41,250 nt of DNA. It comes from an uncultured Chlorobiaceae bacterium. Lineage in GTDB: Bacteria > Bacteroidota > Chlorobiia > Chlorobiales > Chlorobiaceae. A program made the position numbers and the translations under genes. How positions within the stretch are numbered: the first letter of the stretch is position 1; every line of letters starts with the position of its first letter. Shown piece by piece: positions 26,559 through 34,660 of the stretch. Location of the stretch: positions 1 through 41,250 of the forward strand of contig CAIJPS010000094.1 in the NCBI GenBank assembly GCA_903822595.1, in the 5' to 3' direction. The notes under the pieces are model-generated. The model made no database searches, was not told where the DNA came from, and worked only from the letters and a program-made list of their open reading frames with translations.

Positions 26559-27004
26559 ATTTTTCCTGCCGTCCGGCAGAGTGGATCATGCGAACCGCTA
26601 CGCAGCATGAAGAGATACCCTTGCTTCCGGTGTCCGGTGAATTCCTGACGAAGGCGAGGATTCTCTCTTCATTAGGCGTTCGTGTATCGCTCGATCTCTC
26701 CACCGGCCTGATTGACTGGGAGGCGTTAAGTGATCTCCTCTCTTACGCGGTGTATGGCCGTTGCCCTCATGCGCCCATCGAGCTGTTTGAAACCATGATT
26801 GCACAGCCGCCTCCTGAACAGGAAACGTTGAACGAGCAATTTGTCACTCGTGACTCCTGCGTTAATTGCCAGGGTTGGCGGGCCTGTTTTGGTGAGTGGA
26901 AGGCGCAGTGCACACCGGCCTGCCAGGATTTTTTTACTGAAATTATTGATGCCCGTCTCTACCGGCTCAAGCAGTTCGGAGAAGGGAAGCCATGCCCACA
27001 CTGA
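26540..27004 (+). CDS. Cys-rich partner protein of radical SAM cassette
   Basis: A 154-residue protein of no family I recognise. Its C-terminal part has SCVNCQGWRACFGEW followed by QCTPACQDFF (Cx2Cx5Cx7Cx3C). This looks like a detached SPASM or metal-binding knuckle, followed by a short helix (EIIDARLYRLKQF). The N-terminal half may be an alpha/beta region (ARILSSLGVRVSLDLSTGLIDWEAL) reminiscent of a substrate-recognition fold, but this is a guess. It overlaps both neighbouring radical SAM genes (19 bp and 13 bp), so it is part of the same translational unit. It might be an electron-transfer or substrate-handling subunit. Confidence 0.7.
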   Translation: MPAEPVDFSCRPAEWIMRTATQHEEIPLLPVSGEFLTKARILSSLGVRVSLDLSTGLIDWEALSDLLSYAVYGRCPHAPIELFETMIAQPPPEQETLNEQFVTRDSCVNCQGWRACFGEWKAQCTPACQDFFTEIIDARLYRLKQFGEGKPCPH

Positions 27005-28104
27005 TTGTAAAACCAACCGAGCGCTGTACCTCACATTGCGCCTATTGTGATGTGGTTGCCAAAAAGAAGCGTTTCGATGATATGACGGTGGAGACCTTGC
27101 GGTTGATTTTTCAGCGCGTGGACGAGTATCTGAAAGCGCACCCTGAAAGCAGAGTCAACTGGATATGGCATGGCGGTGAACCGCTCCTGATGGGCAAGCA
27201 TTTCTATACGCAAAGCCGTGAACTGCTTCATACGCTCTGTAAAACGACCGGTGACCGGATTCAGTTTGCCATGCAAAGCAATCTGATGCTCATGGATGAT
27301 GCATGGGCAAGTGTTCTCAGGGAGTTGCGGATAACCTCGCTCGGATCCAGCTATGACCCGCTTGATGGCGCCCGGGGAGCGGGGGAGCTTTGTGATACGG
27401 TGGCCTATAACAGGGCATTCCTGCGGGGAAAAATGGTTGCGGAACGCAGTGGTATCGGTGTGGGAATCATCTATGTGCTGACCAGGCCAGCCCTTGATCG
27501 ATCTCGTGAAATTTTTCATCATCTTGTCAATGTTACGGGTGGCAGTTTCAACATTCATCCCGTTCTTCTGTACTGTGACCGGCGACCTGATCTTGCGGTC
27601 ACTCCGGATGAATATGCCGACTTTCTGGGAGAGATTTTTCCGGAATGGTGGCAGCATCGTGAACGATATGGCAGGGTTGAACCATTTTCGTCACTTGTTT
27701 GCAATATCATGGAACAGAGTCATTCGCTTGGTTGTGTTTTCAGCGGGAACTGTATGCGTGAACATATTTCGATAGCCCCTGACGGCCATCTTTCGCACTG
27801 TGGCCGGTCGGAAGATTGGGATTTGCTTGATTATGGTATGCTTCATGACAAAACCTTTGAGACGGTGCTGCATGATGCACAGCGGATGGCGCTGGAAGAT
27901 CGTAATGCGCATCTTCTGAAAAATGAGTGTGCTGACTGTCGCTTTTGGGGTCTGTGCCATGGGGGTTGCCCTCTGGATGGATGGGCTGTTCAGGGCAATC
28001 TTCTTTCGAGCAGTCCATGGGGATGTGCTCAAAAAAAATTCATTGTCGAATATTTTGAACCGATTACCGGAGTGCGTTATGAAGGAATCTCCCATCTGGA
28101 TTAA
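26992..28104 (+). CDS. Radical SAM/SPASM-type protein (second of cassette)
   Basis: A 370-residue enzyme. The N-terminal TERCTSHCAYCDVV (Cx3Cx2C) binds the radical cluster, WHGGEPLLMG is the SAM-contact motif, and a C-terminal SPASM/twitch region carries LGCVFSGNCMREHISIAPDG, SHCGRSEDW, CADCRFWGLCHGGCPLDGW and a last Cys in PWGCAQ. This Cys pattern is that of anaerobic sulfatase-maturase-like (anSME/PqqE-like) enzymes, which act on peptides or proteins. The start overlaps the Cys-rich gene by 13 bp, and the end overlaps the glycosyltransferase gene by 26 bp. Confidence 0.88.
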   Translation: MPTLIVKPTERCTSHCAYCDVVAKKKRFDDMTVETLRLIFQRVDEYLKAHPESRVNWIWHGGEPLLMGKHFYTQSRELLHTLCKTTGDRIQFAMQSNLMLMDDAWASVLRELRITSLGSSYDPLDGARGAGELCDTVAYNRAFLRGKMVAERSGIGVGIIYVLTRPALDRSREIFHHLVNVTGGSFNIHPVLLYCDRRPDLAVTPDEYADFLGEIFPEWWQHRERYGRVEPFSSLVCNIMEQSHSLGCVFSGNCMREHISIAPDGHLSHCGRSEDWDLLDYGMLHDKTFETVLHDAQRMALEDRNAHLLKNECADCRFWGLCHGGCPLDGWAVQGNLLSSSPWGCAQKKFIVEYFEPITGVRYEGISHLD

Positions 28105-28912
28105 TCCGGTCGGCGGACTCGGTGACACGTTGATGCTTTCCGGAGTGCTGAAGTTCGTTCTTGACCGTGAGCCAGGCACTCGTTTTCAGCTTGTTCGCCG
28201 AATGAAATATCTTCCGTTTCTTGCCAATCATCCGGCGATCAGCGGGATTGGCCATCCGCCAAAAGATGCAACACTGATTGGCACTGACTATTGGAGCACT
28301 GAGCGCTATCGGCAGGGGGGCAGGGCATTTCACTCTCTTGCCGAAAAGTTTGATCTGCCGTTGCCTGTTGCTGAACAACTGTGGTTACCTGATATGGAGA
28401 AGTTAACGTACAGATGGCCCTCGTTGCCTCCTTTGCGTCCCCGTGTTGTTTTTTCAGCCAGCACCGACTCGCCACGCAAAAAGTGGGAGATGAGAGAGTG
28501 GGCCGATCTGGTGGCGAGGTTTCAACAAAATGGCTGGAGCGTTATACAAACCGGACGGATTCATGAACCCTATATTCCGGGCGCATTTTCCCTGCTGGGT
28601 CTTACCTCTCCACTCGAATTGATCGCCTTGCTGAAGGAGACGGATCTGCTGATATCGACAGACAGTTTTGCCATGCATGCGGCAAAGTTGGTTGGAACGC
28701 CCGCCATTATCCTGTGGGGTCCGACGCTTTCATCGGTTTATGGGTATAAAGAGCATCTTCATGTTTCAGCAGCAAAACGGTGTGAGCCAGCCTGTATCGG
28801 TCCTGATCAATCTATCCAGTATGGAACGCCCTGCACTCAGGAAACTCCATGTATGACATCGATTAAGGCCGATCAGATATGGGATGTGGTAACGGCAGCA
28901 AATTGCCTGTAA
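28079..28912 (+). CDS. Glycosyltransferase family 9 (heptosyltransferase-like)
   Basis: A 277-residue GT-B fold enzyme of family 9. It starts MKESPIWINPVGGLGDTLML (the GGLGD acceptor-side loop typical of heptosyltransferases), and the donor-binding half contains GLTSPLELIALLKETDLLISTDSFAMHAAKLVGTPAIILWGP. The frame is open from 27923, but homology begins at ATG 28079. It overlaps the preceding radical SAM gene by 26 bp, so it belongs to that cassette rather than to a lipopolysaccharide cluster; no other LPS genes are near. It may glycosylate the product of the radical SAM enzymes. It ends 5 bp before the convergent photolyase gene. Confidence 0.85.
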   Translation: MKESPIWINPVGGLGDTLMLSGVLKFVLDREPGTRFQLVRRMKYLPFLANHPAISGIGHPPKDATLIGTDYWSTERYRQGGRAFHSLAEKFDLPLPVAEQLWLPDMEKLTYRWPSLPPLRPRVVFSASTDSPRKKWEMREWADLVARFQQNGWSVIQTGRIHEPYIPGAFSLLGLTSPLELIALLKETDLLISTDSFAMHAAKLVGTPAIILWGPTLSSVYGYKEHLHVSAAKRCEPACIGPDQSIQYGTPCTQETPCMTSIKADQIWDVVTAANCL

Positions 28913-28917
28913 AAGTT

Positions 28918-30300
28918 TTATGCGGTAATTGAAGGTTTCGGTTGAGCATAGCGGGCTATGTACCGGTTGACATCGAACTTTCGTGCACATCCTGAGGCGT
29001 TCATGTAGCGGATTTTTCCATAGACCGGCCTGTCAAACCAGGGACGGTCATGGAGTCCCCCGATTGACCATGCAACACCGGCGTAGCCGTTCGGCTCCCT
29101 TCCGTCAAGGGCGAAGCGGTCGTTCAGGAAGATGGCGCTCTCAAATGCCTGCTCAGGGGTTTCACTCCACTCAAGAATTTTTTTTGCCCAGTACATCCTC
29201 ATGTAGCCGTGCATTACCCCTGTTGTTATCAGTTCGAGCTGTGCGGCATTCCAGAGCCTGTCGTGCGTTGTAGCGGAGGCAAACTCTTGCGGAGTATAGA
29301 GGTACTCACGCCGGTCGCCCGCATGCTGCTTCAGGCTCTCCCGGGCCCATGCCGGGATCCCCTCAAAAGAGTCATAGTGATCATTATAGCAGCAATAGTT
29401 ATCTGACAGCTCCCGCCGTACAATCAGCTCTTCAAGAAAGGCTTTTTTGTCAGTTTTCGGTGCTTCGCTTTTCCGGGCCTGCATGGCAATAAACTGTGCA
29501 CTGATCTGGCCGAAATGCAGATAGGCCGAAAGATGTGAGGTTGCCCCTGCATTGGGATCATTGTGCTTTTCTGCATACGAGGCAAGGCGGTTTCGCAGGA
29601 AGCTCTCAAGGCACTGCTTTGCCGCCTTTTCTCCCGGTTTCAGCCACTCAACAGGCGGCACATCCGGGTCAGCATGCACGTTACGGTATACATCGCTCCA
29701 GTCGATCGGCTGGCATGCAGAGGGCGAAGCAAGTGGCTCAAGCTCGGGAAAGTCGGTCAGGAACTCACCAAGCAGGGCATTGATTTTCGGACGGAGCGTT
29801 CTGGCAGAATATTCCTGTTTACCGGAAGCGATCCAGCAGGGCACGATGTTATGGGCATCGACCTCATAGAGTGGAGCGGTGAGCTGTCGGGCAACCTCCT
29901 TTTTCCATTTTCCGGAAATGTTCTGTGGTGAAAAATCGGTGACCACCACTCCTGCCTTTATCTTTTCAGCAAAGCGGGGAAGTTCTGTTTTCGGTTTGCC
30001 CTGAAGGAGTACAAAGGGAATGTTGAGCGTTTTGAGATCAGTTTCAACCTCCTGCAGCCCTTTGAGCATGAAATCGTAATGGCGGAGTGGAGCGTGGAGA
30101 AAAGAGGGCGCAAGCGTAAAAAGCACCACAAGAGGCTGCTGCAGGAGTTCGGCTTTTCTGCGGGCAAAGAGCAGTGCCCAGTTCTGGCGGACTCTCTGGT
30201 CGCGTGACATCCAGTAGATCACGGTTCCTTTGCCGTCACGGTTCTCGTTCAGGAGGCGGATGCGCCGTGGATCGATCATGAAGCGCTGCGGTTCAGACAA
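28918..30300 (-). CDS. phr: Class II CPD photolyase
   Basis: A 460-residue FAD enzyme that splits cyclobutane pyrimidine dimers using light. The N-terminal VIYWMSRDQRVRQNWALLFA is the class II signature, and the C-terminal block NGYAGVAWSIGGLHDRPW followed by GKIRYMN is the conserved flavin/DNA-binding end. The middle region (ATSHLSAYLHFGQIS, RRELSDNYCCYNDHYD) matches the FAD-binding helices. Length is normal. Its start overlaps the end of the glutamine amidotransferase gene by 8 bp. A light-repair enzyme suits a phototrophic organism. Confidence 0.93.
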   Translation of the reverse strand: MSEPQRFMIDPRRIRLLNENRDGKGTVIYWMSRDQRVRQNWALLFARRKAELLQQPLVVLFTLAPSFLHAPLRHYDFMLKGLQEVETDLKTLNIPFVLLQGKPKTELPRFAEKIKAGVVVTDFSPQNISGKWKKEVARQLTAPLYEVDAHNIVPCWIASGKQEYSARTLRPKINALLGEFLTDFPELEPLASPSACQPIDWSDVYRNVHADPDVPPVEWLKPGEKAAKQCLESFLRNRLASYAEKHNDPNAGATSHLSAYLHFGQISAQFIAMQARKSEAPKTDKKAFLEELIVRRELSDNYCCYNDHYDSFEGIPAWARESLKQHAGDRREYLYTPQEFASATTHDRLWNAAQLELITTGVMHGYMRMYWAKKILEWSETPEQAFESAIFLNDRFALDGREPNGYAGVAWSIGGLHDRPWFDRPVYGKIRYMNASGCARKFDVNRYIARYAQPKPSITA

Positions 30301-31009
30301 GGCCGGAAATCCGCAGGAAGTTGTGCAGGAGTTTCAGACCGGTCGAATGGTACTCCTCCCTGATTGTTTCAAACTGTTCCAGGAGGTCGTGGCGATTCAT
30401 ACCCTTCAGGTCAGTATCGATATCGCACCAATTCGAAAACATTGCATCGGTCAATTCAAAATGGCATTGCAGGCCATAGCCGTTTTTTCCAACCCTGACA
30501 GCTTGTACTGGACAGTGTTTGCCGGTTGCAAGCAGCTCCATCCCTGATGATGCAAGCTCCACCGTCTCTCCATGAAGCTGAAAGACCGGAAAGCTCTTGC
30601 CAAGTCCGCCAAAGAGAGCCTCCTTTTTGCCTGCAGAGGTAAGATCAATGCGGTACGGATTCCCTTCGGGGTCAATAAAACCAATCTCTTTTACCGGAGA
30701 TTTTACCACTTTTCCTCCACCCGCTTTTACAAGGCACTGTATGCCAAGGCAGATTCCAAGACAGGGGATCTCCTCATGGAGCGCCTGCTCAATACGGCGG
30801 AGCTGTAGCAGCATGGCAGGGGTCTCATCGTTGGCACTCTGGGGTCCTCCAAGCACCACAAGAGCACTGTAGCCCCGTGGATCGGGAAAGGTTCCGCCTG
30901 CTGAAAGATCCTCACTGTGCCATGCGATACCGTGCTCGCAGAGCAGTGTTTCAAGAAGTCCCGGCCCTTCGTGGGTGATGTTTTTGACGATCAGTATTTT
31001 TCTGCTCAT
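30293..31009 (-). CDS. Class I glutamine amidotransferase (GMP-synthase-like)
   Basis: A 238-residue protein with a class I amidotransferase fold. VVLGGPQSAND and the nucleophile elbow CLGICLGIQCLV (Cys) are visible, as is YGLQCHFELT (His) followed by a Glu-less variant region. The frame extends to 31063, but the N-terminus that matches the family starts at MSRKILIVKN (31009). Stand-alone proteins of this type hydrolyse glutamine-like amides or gamma-glutamyl compounds; the partner or substrate is unknown. The 8-bp overlap with phr indicates an operon. The usual His-x-Glu of the triad reads HFE here, so it is plausibly active. Confidence 0.85.
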   Translation of the reverse strand: MSRKILIVKNITHEGPGLLETLLCEHGIAWHSEDLSAGGTFPDPRGYSALVVLGGPQSANDETPAMLLQLRRIEQALHEEIPCLGICLGIQCLVKAGGGKVVKSPVKEIGFIDPEGNPYRIDLTSAGKKEALFGGLGKSFPVFQLHGETVELASSGMELLATGKHCPVQAVRVGKNGYGLQCHFELTDAMFSNWCDIDTDLKGMNRHDLLEQFETIREEYHSTGLKLLHNFLRISGLV

Positions 31010-31066
31010 GGATTGTTGCTGGATGATGGTCAAGAATCGAACGGAGAATATAATATGATACAAATG

Positions 31067-31109
31067 CCCCTCCCATAAAAGGATGAAAGTTCTGTTTTAC
31101 CGGGAGGGG
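31067..31109. repeat. CCCCTCCC/GGGAGGGG inverted repeat
   Basis: An 8-bp perfect stem (31067-31074 with 31102-31109) with a 27-nt loop lies between the Spy-like gene and the amidotransferase gene. Its right arm also forms a GGAGG ribosome-site-like sequence just before an ATG at 31112 that opens a 36-codon frame. Confidence 0.45.
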
Positions 31110-31189
31110 AGATGTTCAAAGATAATTCGATTGCTCTATGGATCGACAACGCAGTGAACGATCCACGGACAATTCATCATCTGGTTTTC

Positions 31190-31777
31190 CTATTCAAAGG
31201 ATCTGCCACAATGTTGCCGTAACTCCCGGGCATCTCGTATTGTCTGTAGTTTCGTACGCTGAGCGGGAGTAAGTATCGAAACAAGTTCTATAAGATGATT
31301 GCTTTTCAGTTTGGCAAGCGATGCATGTTTTTGTCCTATTTTGTCGGAAAGCTCATCAACCTTCTTTCGGTCAGGAGTTGTTTTCAATGACTCCTCTTCA
31401 AGCTCTCGTTGAAACACCACCAGTTCCTTCCCTTCGGCAACAACAAGCGTAAACTGTTTTTCGCGAAGACCCTTGACTTGAGCACTCTGATGTGCGTTCA
31501 ATCCAAGTCGTTCCTGTAATCCATTTATTCTGCAGCGTTCTTCTCTTCCTTCTGAAGGTCTGTTAAAGTGTTCTCGTGCATCCGGTCCACATTCCGAACG
31601 TTTTTCCTGCCATTCATGGCGACAGGTGTTTCTCTCTTCGGCGGGAGCTTTACATACTTTCGCTCGGCATCCGGCAAATTCTTTATCTGAATAGTGCCTG
31701 TAATCAGTTGCCGCTGAAGCAATACTTCCGAATCCAAGCAGTGTTGTGGTGAACACCAGCATCATTCTTTTTTTCAT
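31190..31777 (-). CDS. Spy/CpxP-like periplasmic LTxxQ protein
   Basis: A 195-residue exported protein with a clear signal peptide (MKKRMMLVFTTTLLGFGSIASA, cleaved after ASAA or ASA). A Cys-containing segment (about 35-75, with several Cys and many Arg/Glu) is followed by a long helical region carrying RLGLNAHQSAQVKGLREKQF and LTPAQRTKLQTI. These are two LTxxQ-type motifs of the Spy/CpxP/CnrX-like fold, which bind unfolded proteins or metals in the periplasm. It ends HCGRSFE. Monocistronic; the specific role (chaperone or metal sensor) is not decidable. Confidence 0.75.
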   Translation of the reverse strand: MKKRMMLVFTTTLLGFGSIASAATDYRHYSDKEFAGCRAKVCKAPAEERNTCRHEWQEKRSECGPDAREHFNRPSEGREERCRINGLQERLGLNAHQSAQVKGLREKQFTLVVAEGKELVVFQRELEEESLKTTPDRKKVDELSDKIGQKHASLAKLKSNHLIELVSILTPAQRTKLQTIRDARELRQHCGRSFE

Positions 31778-32066
31778 CGTGTTATCAGGTTATTCATTAT
31801 AAAAGAAATGGATGTAAGACCACCCACCCCGTCATCTTCTTCAGGTTATCAGATTCGACGGCAGATTGCAGGAAAACTTGTGCTTAAAAAAGAACTATTT
31901 TCTATGAAGAGAGGATGGTCTGTTCTTACGCCAAACTACCGGGTCTTGATTTTCGAAATTTGCTGTTTATTTACTTTGCAAAAATATCATTACACATGCA
32001 TTGATCTGGCCGGTCGGTTTAGTAACTATTTACATTGATAATAATCAAATCAGCAGTGACAGCATC

Positions 32067-33269
32067 ATGACAAATAACCATAACCTTGACATCAATCGTC
32101 TTAACGCATTCGCTGAAAAAATCGTGAACGAGAAGAAGACGGCTGTCGGGTTTCCTTGTAACCAAAACGTCAAACTGGCTGATTTCTATCACTGGTATGC
32201 TGTTTCAGGACTTGCAGATGTGGCCATGAACAACGTGGGTGATCCGCGTAAGCCAAGCCTGTTTTCCCTTAACACCCACGAATTCGAAAACGAAGTCATT
32301 GATTTCTTTTCGCCGCTTTACGGATTTTCAGCGGGAGAAGCATGGGGTATTGTCACCAATGGCGGCACCGATGGGAACAACCACGGTATTTACTTTGGCA
32401 TCCATGTCCTGAGCTCACAGAGCGAAATCAAGCCTGTTCTCTATGTTTCGGAAGAGGCTCACTACTCCATCATGAGGCTCAGCGACCTTCAGGGCCTGGA
32501 GATGCGCCAGATACCGACGAACATCAGAGGTGAAATGGAGGTGGCTGCGTTCGAGCAGGCACTCGACCCAAATCGTCCGGCCTTGATCGTTATTGCTGTC
32601 GGCACCACCTTTAAGGGAGGTATCGACAATCAGGGCGCGATTGATGAGGTACTAACAAGAAAACGGCCTGTCGCAGTTTATCGTCATGTCGATGCAGCGC
32701 TTTTTGGAGGGTACCTGCCTTTTACAGAACATGCCGATTTGGTCAGTCACTCTGCGCGAAAGTATGATTCCATTGCTGTCAGTGGACACAAATTCTTCGG
32801 TTTCGACGAACCCTTGGGCCTCTTTCTTACAACAAACGAAGTTCTCACCACGCAAAATCCGTTTCGCGTCTCTTACCTGAACGCTGCGGTTCCTACAATC
32901 ACTTGCTCGCGTTCAGCGCTGGCTCCCTTGAAGTTCTGGTGGCAAATCCACAAGACCGGTGTGGAAGGTTACCGGCGCCAGGCAGAGTTGATTCTGAAAA
33001 ATGCACTCTATCTGAAACAGCAACTCGACGAAATCAACTATCCAGCATGGAAGAACGATATTTCAAATACCGTCTATTTTCAGCGACCCGGTGACTGGGT
33101 CATGAAAAAGTGGAGTCTTGCACCTTATGAGGATGAGCGCCTTGGCGGAAAACTGGCGCACGACATTGTCATGCGGCATGAGGGAATGCACACAATCGAT
33201 CATTTTGTGGACGATCTTTTGCTGGATCGGAGAGGGGAAAGTACTGATGGAACGCCTGAGACAGGATGA
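32067..33269 (+). CDS. hdc: PLP-dependent histidine decarboxylase
   Basis: A 400-residue group II decarboxylase converting histidine to histamine and CO2. Visible landmarks are GIVTNGGTDGNNHGIYF (cofactor phosphate site), SEEAHYSIM (ring-stacking His), HVDAALFGGYLPF (Asp to the PLP nitrogen) and the Schiff-base Lys in SGHKFFGFDEPLGLF. The ORF is open from 32001, but an ATG at 32067 (MTNNHNLDINRL) gives the normal family N-terminus. It is transcribed alone and ends at a strong terminator. Related serine or other amino-acid decarboxylases of this group exist, so the substrate is inferred from overall resemblance. Confidence 0.85.
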   Translation: MTNNHNLDINRLNAFAEKIVNEKKTAVGFPCNQNVKLADFYHWYAVSGLADVAMNNVGDPRKPSLFSLNTHEFENEVIDFFSPLYGFSAGEAWGIVTNGGTDGNNHGIYFGIHVLSSQSEIKPVLYVSEEAHYSIMRLSDLQGLEMRQIPTNIRGEMEVAAFEQALDPNRPALIVIAVGTTFKGGIDNQGAIDEVLTRKRPVAVYRHVDAALFGGYLPFTEHADLVSHSARKYDSIAVSGHKFFGFDEPLGLFLTTNEVLTTQNPFRVSYLNAAVPTITCSRSALAPLKFWWQIHKTGVEGYRRQAELILKNALYLKQQLDEINYPAWKNDISNTVYFQRPGDWVMKKWSLAPYEDERLGGKLAHDIVMRHEGMHTIDHFVDDLLLDRRGESTDGTPETG

Positions 33270-33300
33270 AATGGAGGCCGAGCCGTATTTCATAAACGGG

Positions 33301-33326
33301 GAAGCCCGCATGGTGCGGGCTTCTTT
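33301..33326 (+). terminator. Intrinsic terminator of the histidine decarboxylase gene
   Basis: A perfect 10-bp stem GAAGCCCGCA/TGCGGGCTTC with a TGG loop, followed by a short T-run (TTT), lies 31 bp after the stop. Confidence 0.75.
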
Positions 33327-33369
33327 GCGGTCAAACTGTTCTTTTGTGACAGTTTATTTAGACTACTGC

Positions 33370-33457
<88 letters not shown>

Positions 33458-33860
33458 GTATATTCTCGTCTCCGACTTTTTGAACTGTTCCTGACAGGCT
33501 GACTAACACAGGACATGTTCATTACCTGGACTGAAGGCAGTGAATTTAAAAAAATATCCCTCCTTTTCCTCATCGTTCTTTTTTTTGTGTTTTTTATTCA
33601 TGATTTTGCTTTAAACACAACAAAAGTACGCTCAATATTCTCTCTGTAATGGGTTGCCCTTGTCAATATGGCAGGAGGTTTTCTGATGTGCCTGCAGCGT
33701 GCAGGGGGGGAATAAAGTTAGTCAACAACGATCAGGCTGTTTGTTTTATAAAAAAACATATATTATTCGTATATTTATTGTGAAAGGATGTAGGCGAGGT
33801 GTTGGGTCAGTTTTCGTGCTTTCTCGACTCTTTTTCTGTAAACCCATTAAAAATTTCTTT
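33458..33860. other. Spacer without a convincing gene
   Basis: About 400 bp, partly T-rich (33560-33600). It holds a short CCTGCA-GCG-TGCAGG palindrome at 33691-33705. A frame open from 33699 could extend the DUF1566 remnant upstream, but its residues are not family-like. I see no other gene. Confidence 0.4.
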
Positions 33861-34429
33861 ATGAGCTACACGAATTCCATCCGGCAATTGGCTCATGTAT
33901 TTCACAAGAAAGAGTATCAGAATACCGATGAACATGAAGGTGTTTATGGGAAGCTGTTTGCCGATGAAAACCAATCAGAAGCAAAGAACCGAAACAATCA
34001 GTCGCAATTGCTGCATGAGCAGGGGCGGGTTACCGTAGGTGACGAGTATGGCGGTGGCATTGTTTTTTATGTTGATGGTACCGGAATACATGGACTTGTT
34101 GTCGCCAAAGCAGATATGCCGACTCTTTCATCTGACAAGGAGGAGGGGGGCTTTACCTGGTGTGATGCCAAAGCCGCATGCACTACGCTTGAGAGCAATG
34201 GCTATCGTGACTGGTTTTTACCAAATAAGGAGCAGTTGAATCAGCTCTATCTCATCAGCTCTATCTCAACAAGCTTGCTGTTGGAGGTTTTGCCGATAAC
34301 CATTACTACTGGAGTTCGACGGAGTACAATGAGAATATTGCATGGTTACAGAACTTTACCAATGGAACCCACTATGTGATCAGCAAGACGTATGGCCTCG
34401 ATCGTGTACGGGCTGTTCGGGCTTTTTAA
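33861..34429 (+). pseudogene. DUF1566 protein gene, frameshifted
   Basis: The first frame carries GDEYGGGIVFYVDGTGIHGL, FTWCDAKAAC, GYRDWFLPNKEQLNQLYL, then loses homology. The expected ending (KLAVGGFADNHYYWSSTEYN, then RVRAVRAF and stop at 34429) continues in another frame. The break coincides with a 14-bp duplication at 34242-34269; removing one copy restores an unbroken domain. It closely resembles the DUF1566 half of the Tat-exported protein at 24171 but lacks its Tat signal and Ser/Tyr tract. The N-terminus is uncertain: ATG 33861 has no clear ribosome site. Confidence 0.8.
34242..34269 (+). repeat. 14-bp tandem duplication causing a frameshift
   Basis: CAGCTCTATCTCAT is followed immediately by CAGCTCTATCTCAA. 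Thirteen bases are identical at a 14-bp period. In the single-copy form the frame would read NQLYLNKLAVGGF, as in the family. Confidence 0.85.
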
Positions 34430-34461
34430 ACGGTTTACATTCGGTTTTACGTTGTAAAAAC

Positions 34462-34494
34462 AAAAAAGCCTCGTTTCAGTTACGAGGCTTTTTT
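34462..34494. terminator. Bidirectional intrinsic terminator
   Basis: Perfect 13-bp stem AAAAAAGCCTCGT (34462-34474) with ACGAGGCTTTTTT (34482-34494) and a 7-nt loop. The A-run on one arm and T-run on the other make it usable from both strands, separating the DUF1566 remnant from tRNA-Gly. Confidence 0.88.
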
Positions 34495-34505
34495 GTTTTC
34501 TATCT

Positions 34506-34579
<74 letters not shown>

Positions 34580-34660
34580 TTAATGAGTGCAAATATAAAG
34601 ATATTTTTTTTCTGTGCAACTTCTTGGTGAACTTTTTTTAAGCTTTTTTTTATGTCCTCT

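Noticed and set aside
33699-33860. Upstream extension of the second DUF1566 gene
   Set aside because: The extra residues (Cys/Arg/Phe-rich) do not look like a signal peptide or the family N-terminus, and no ribosome site precedes the start.
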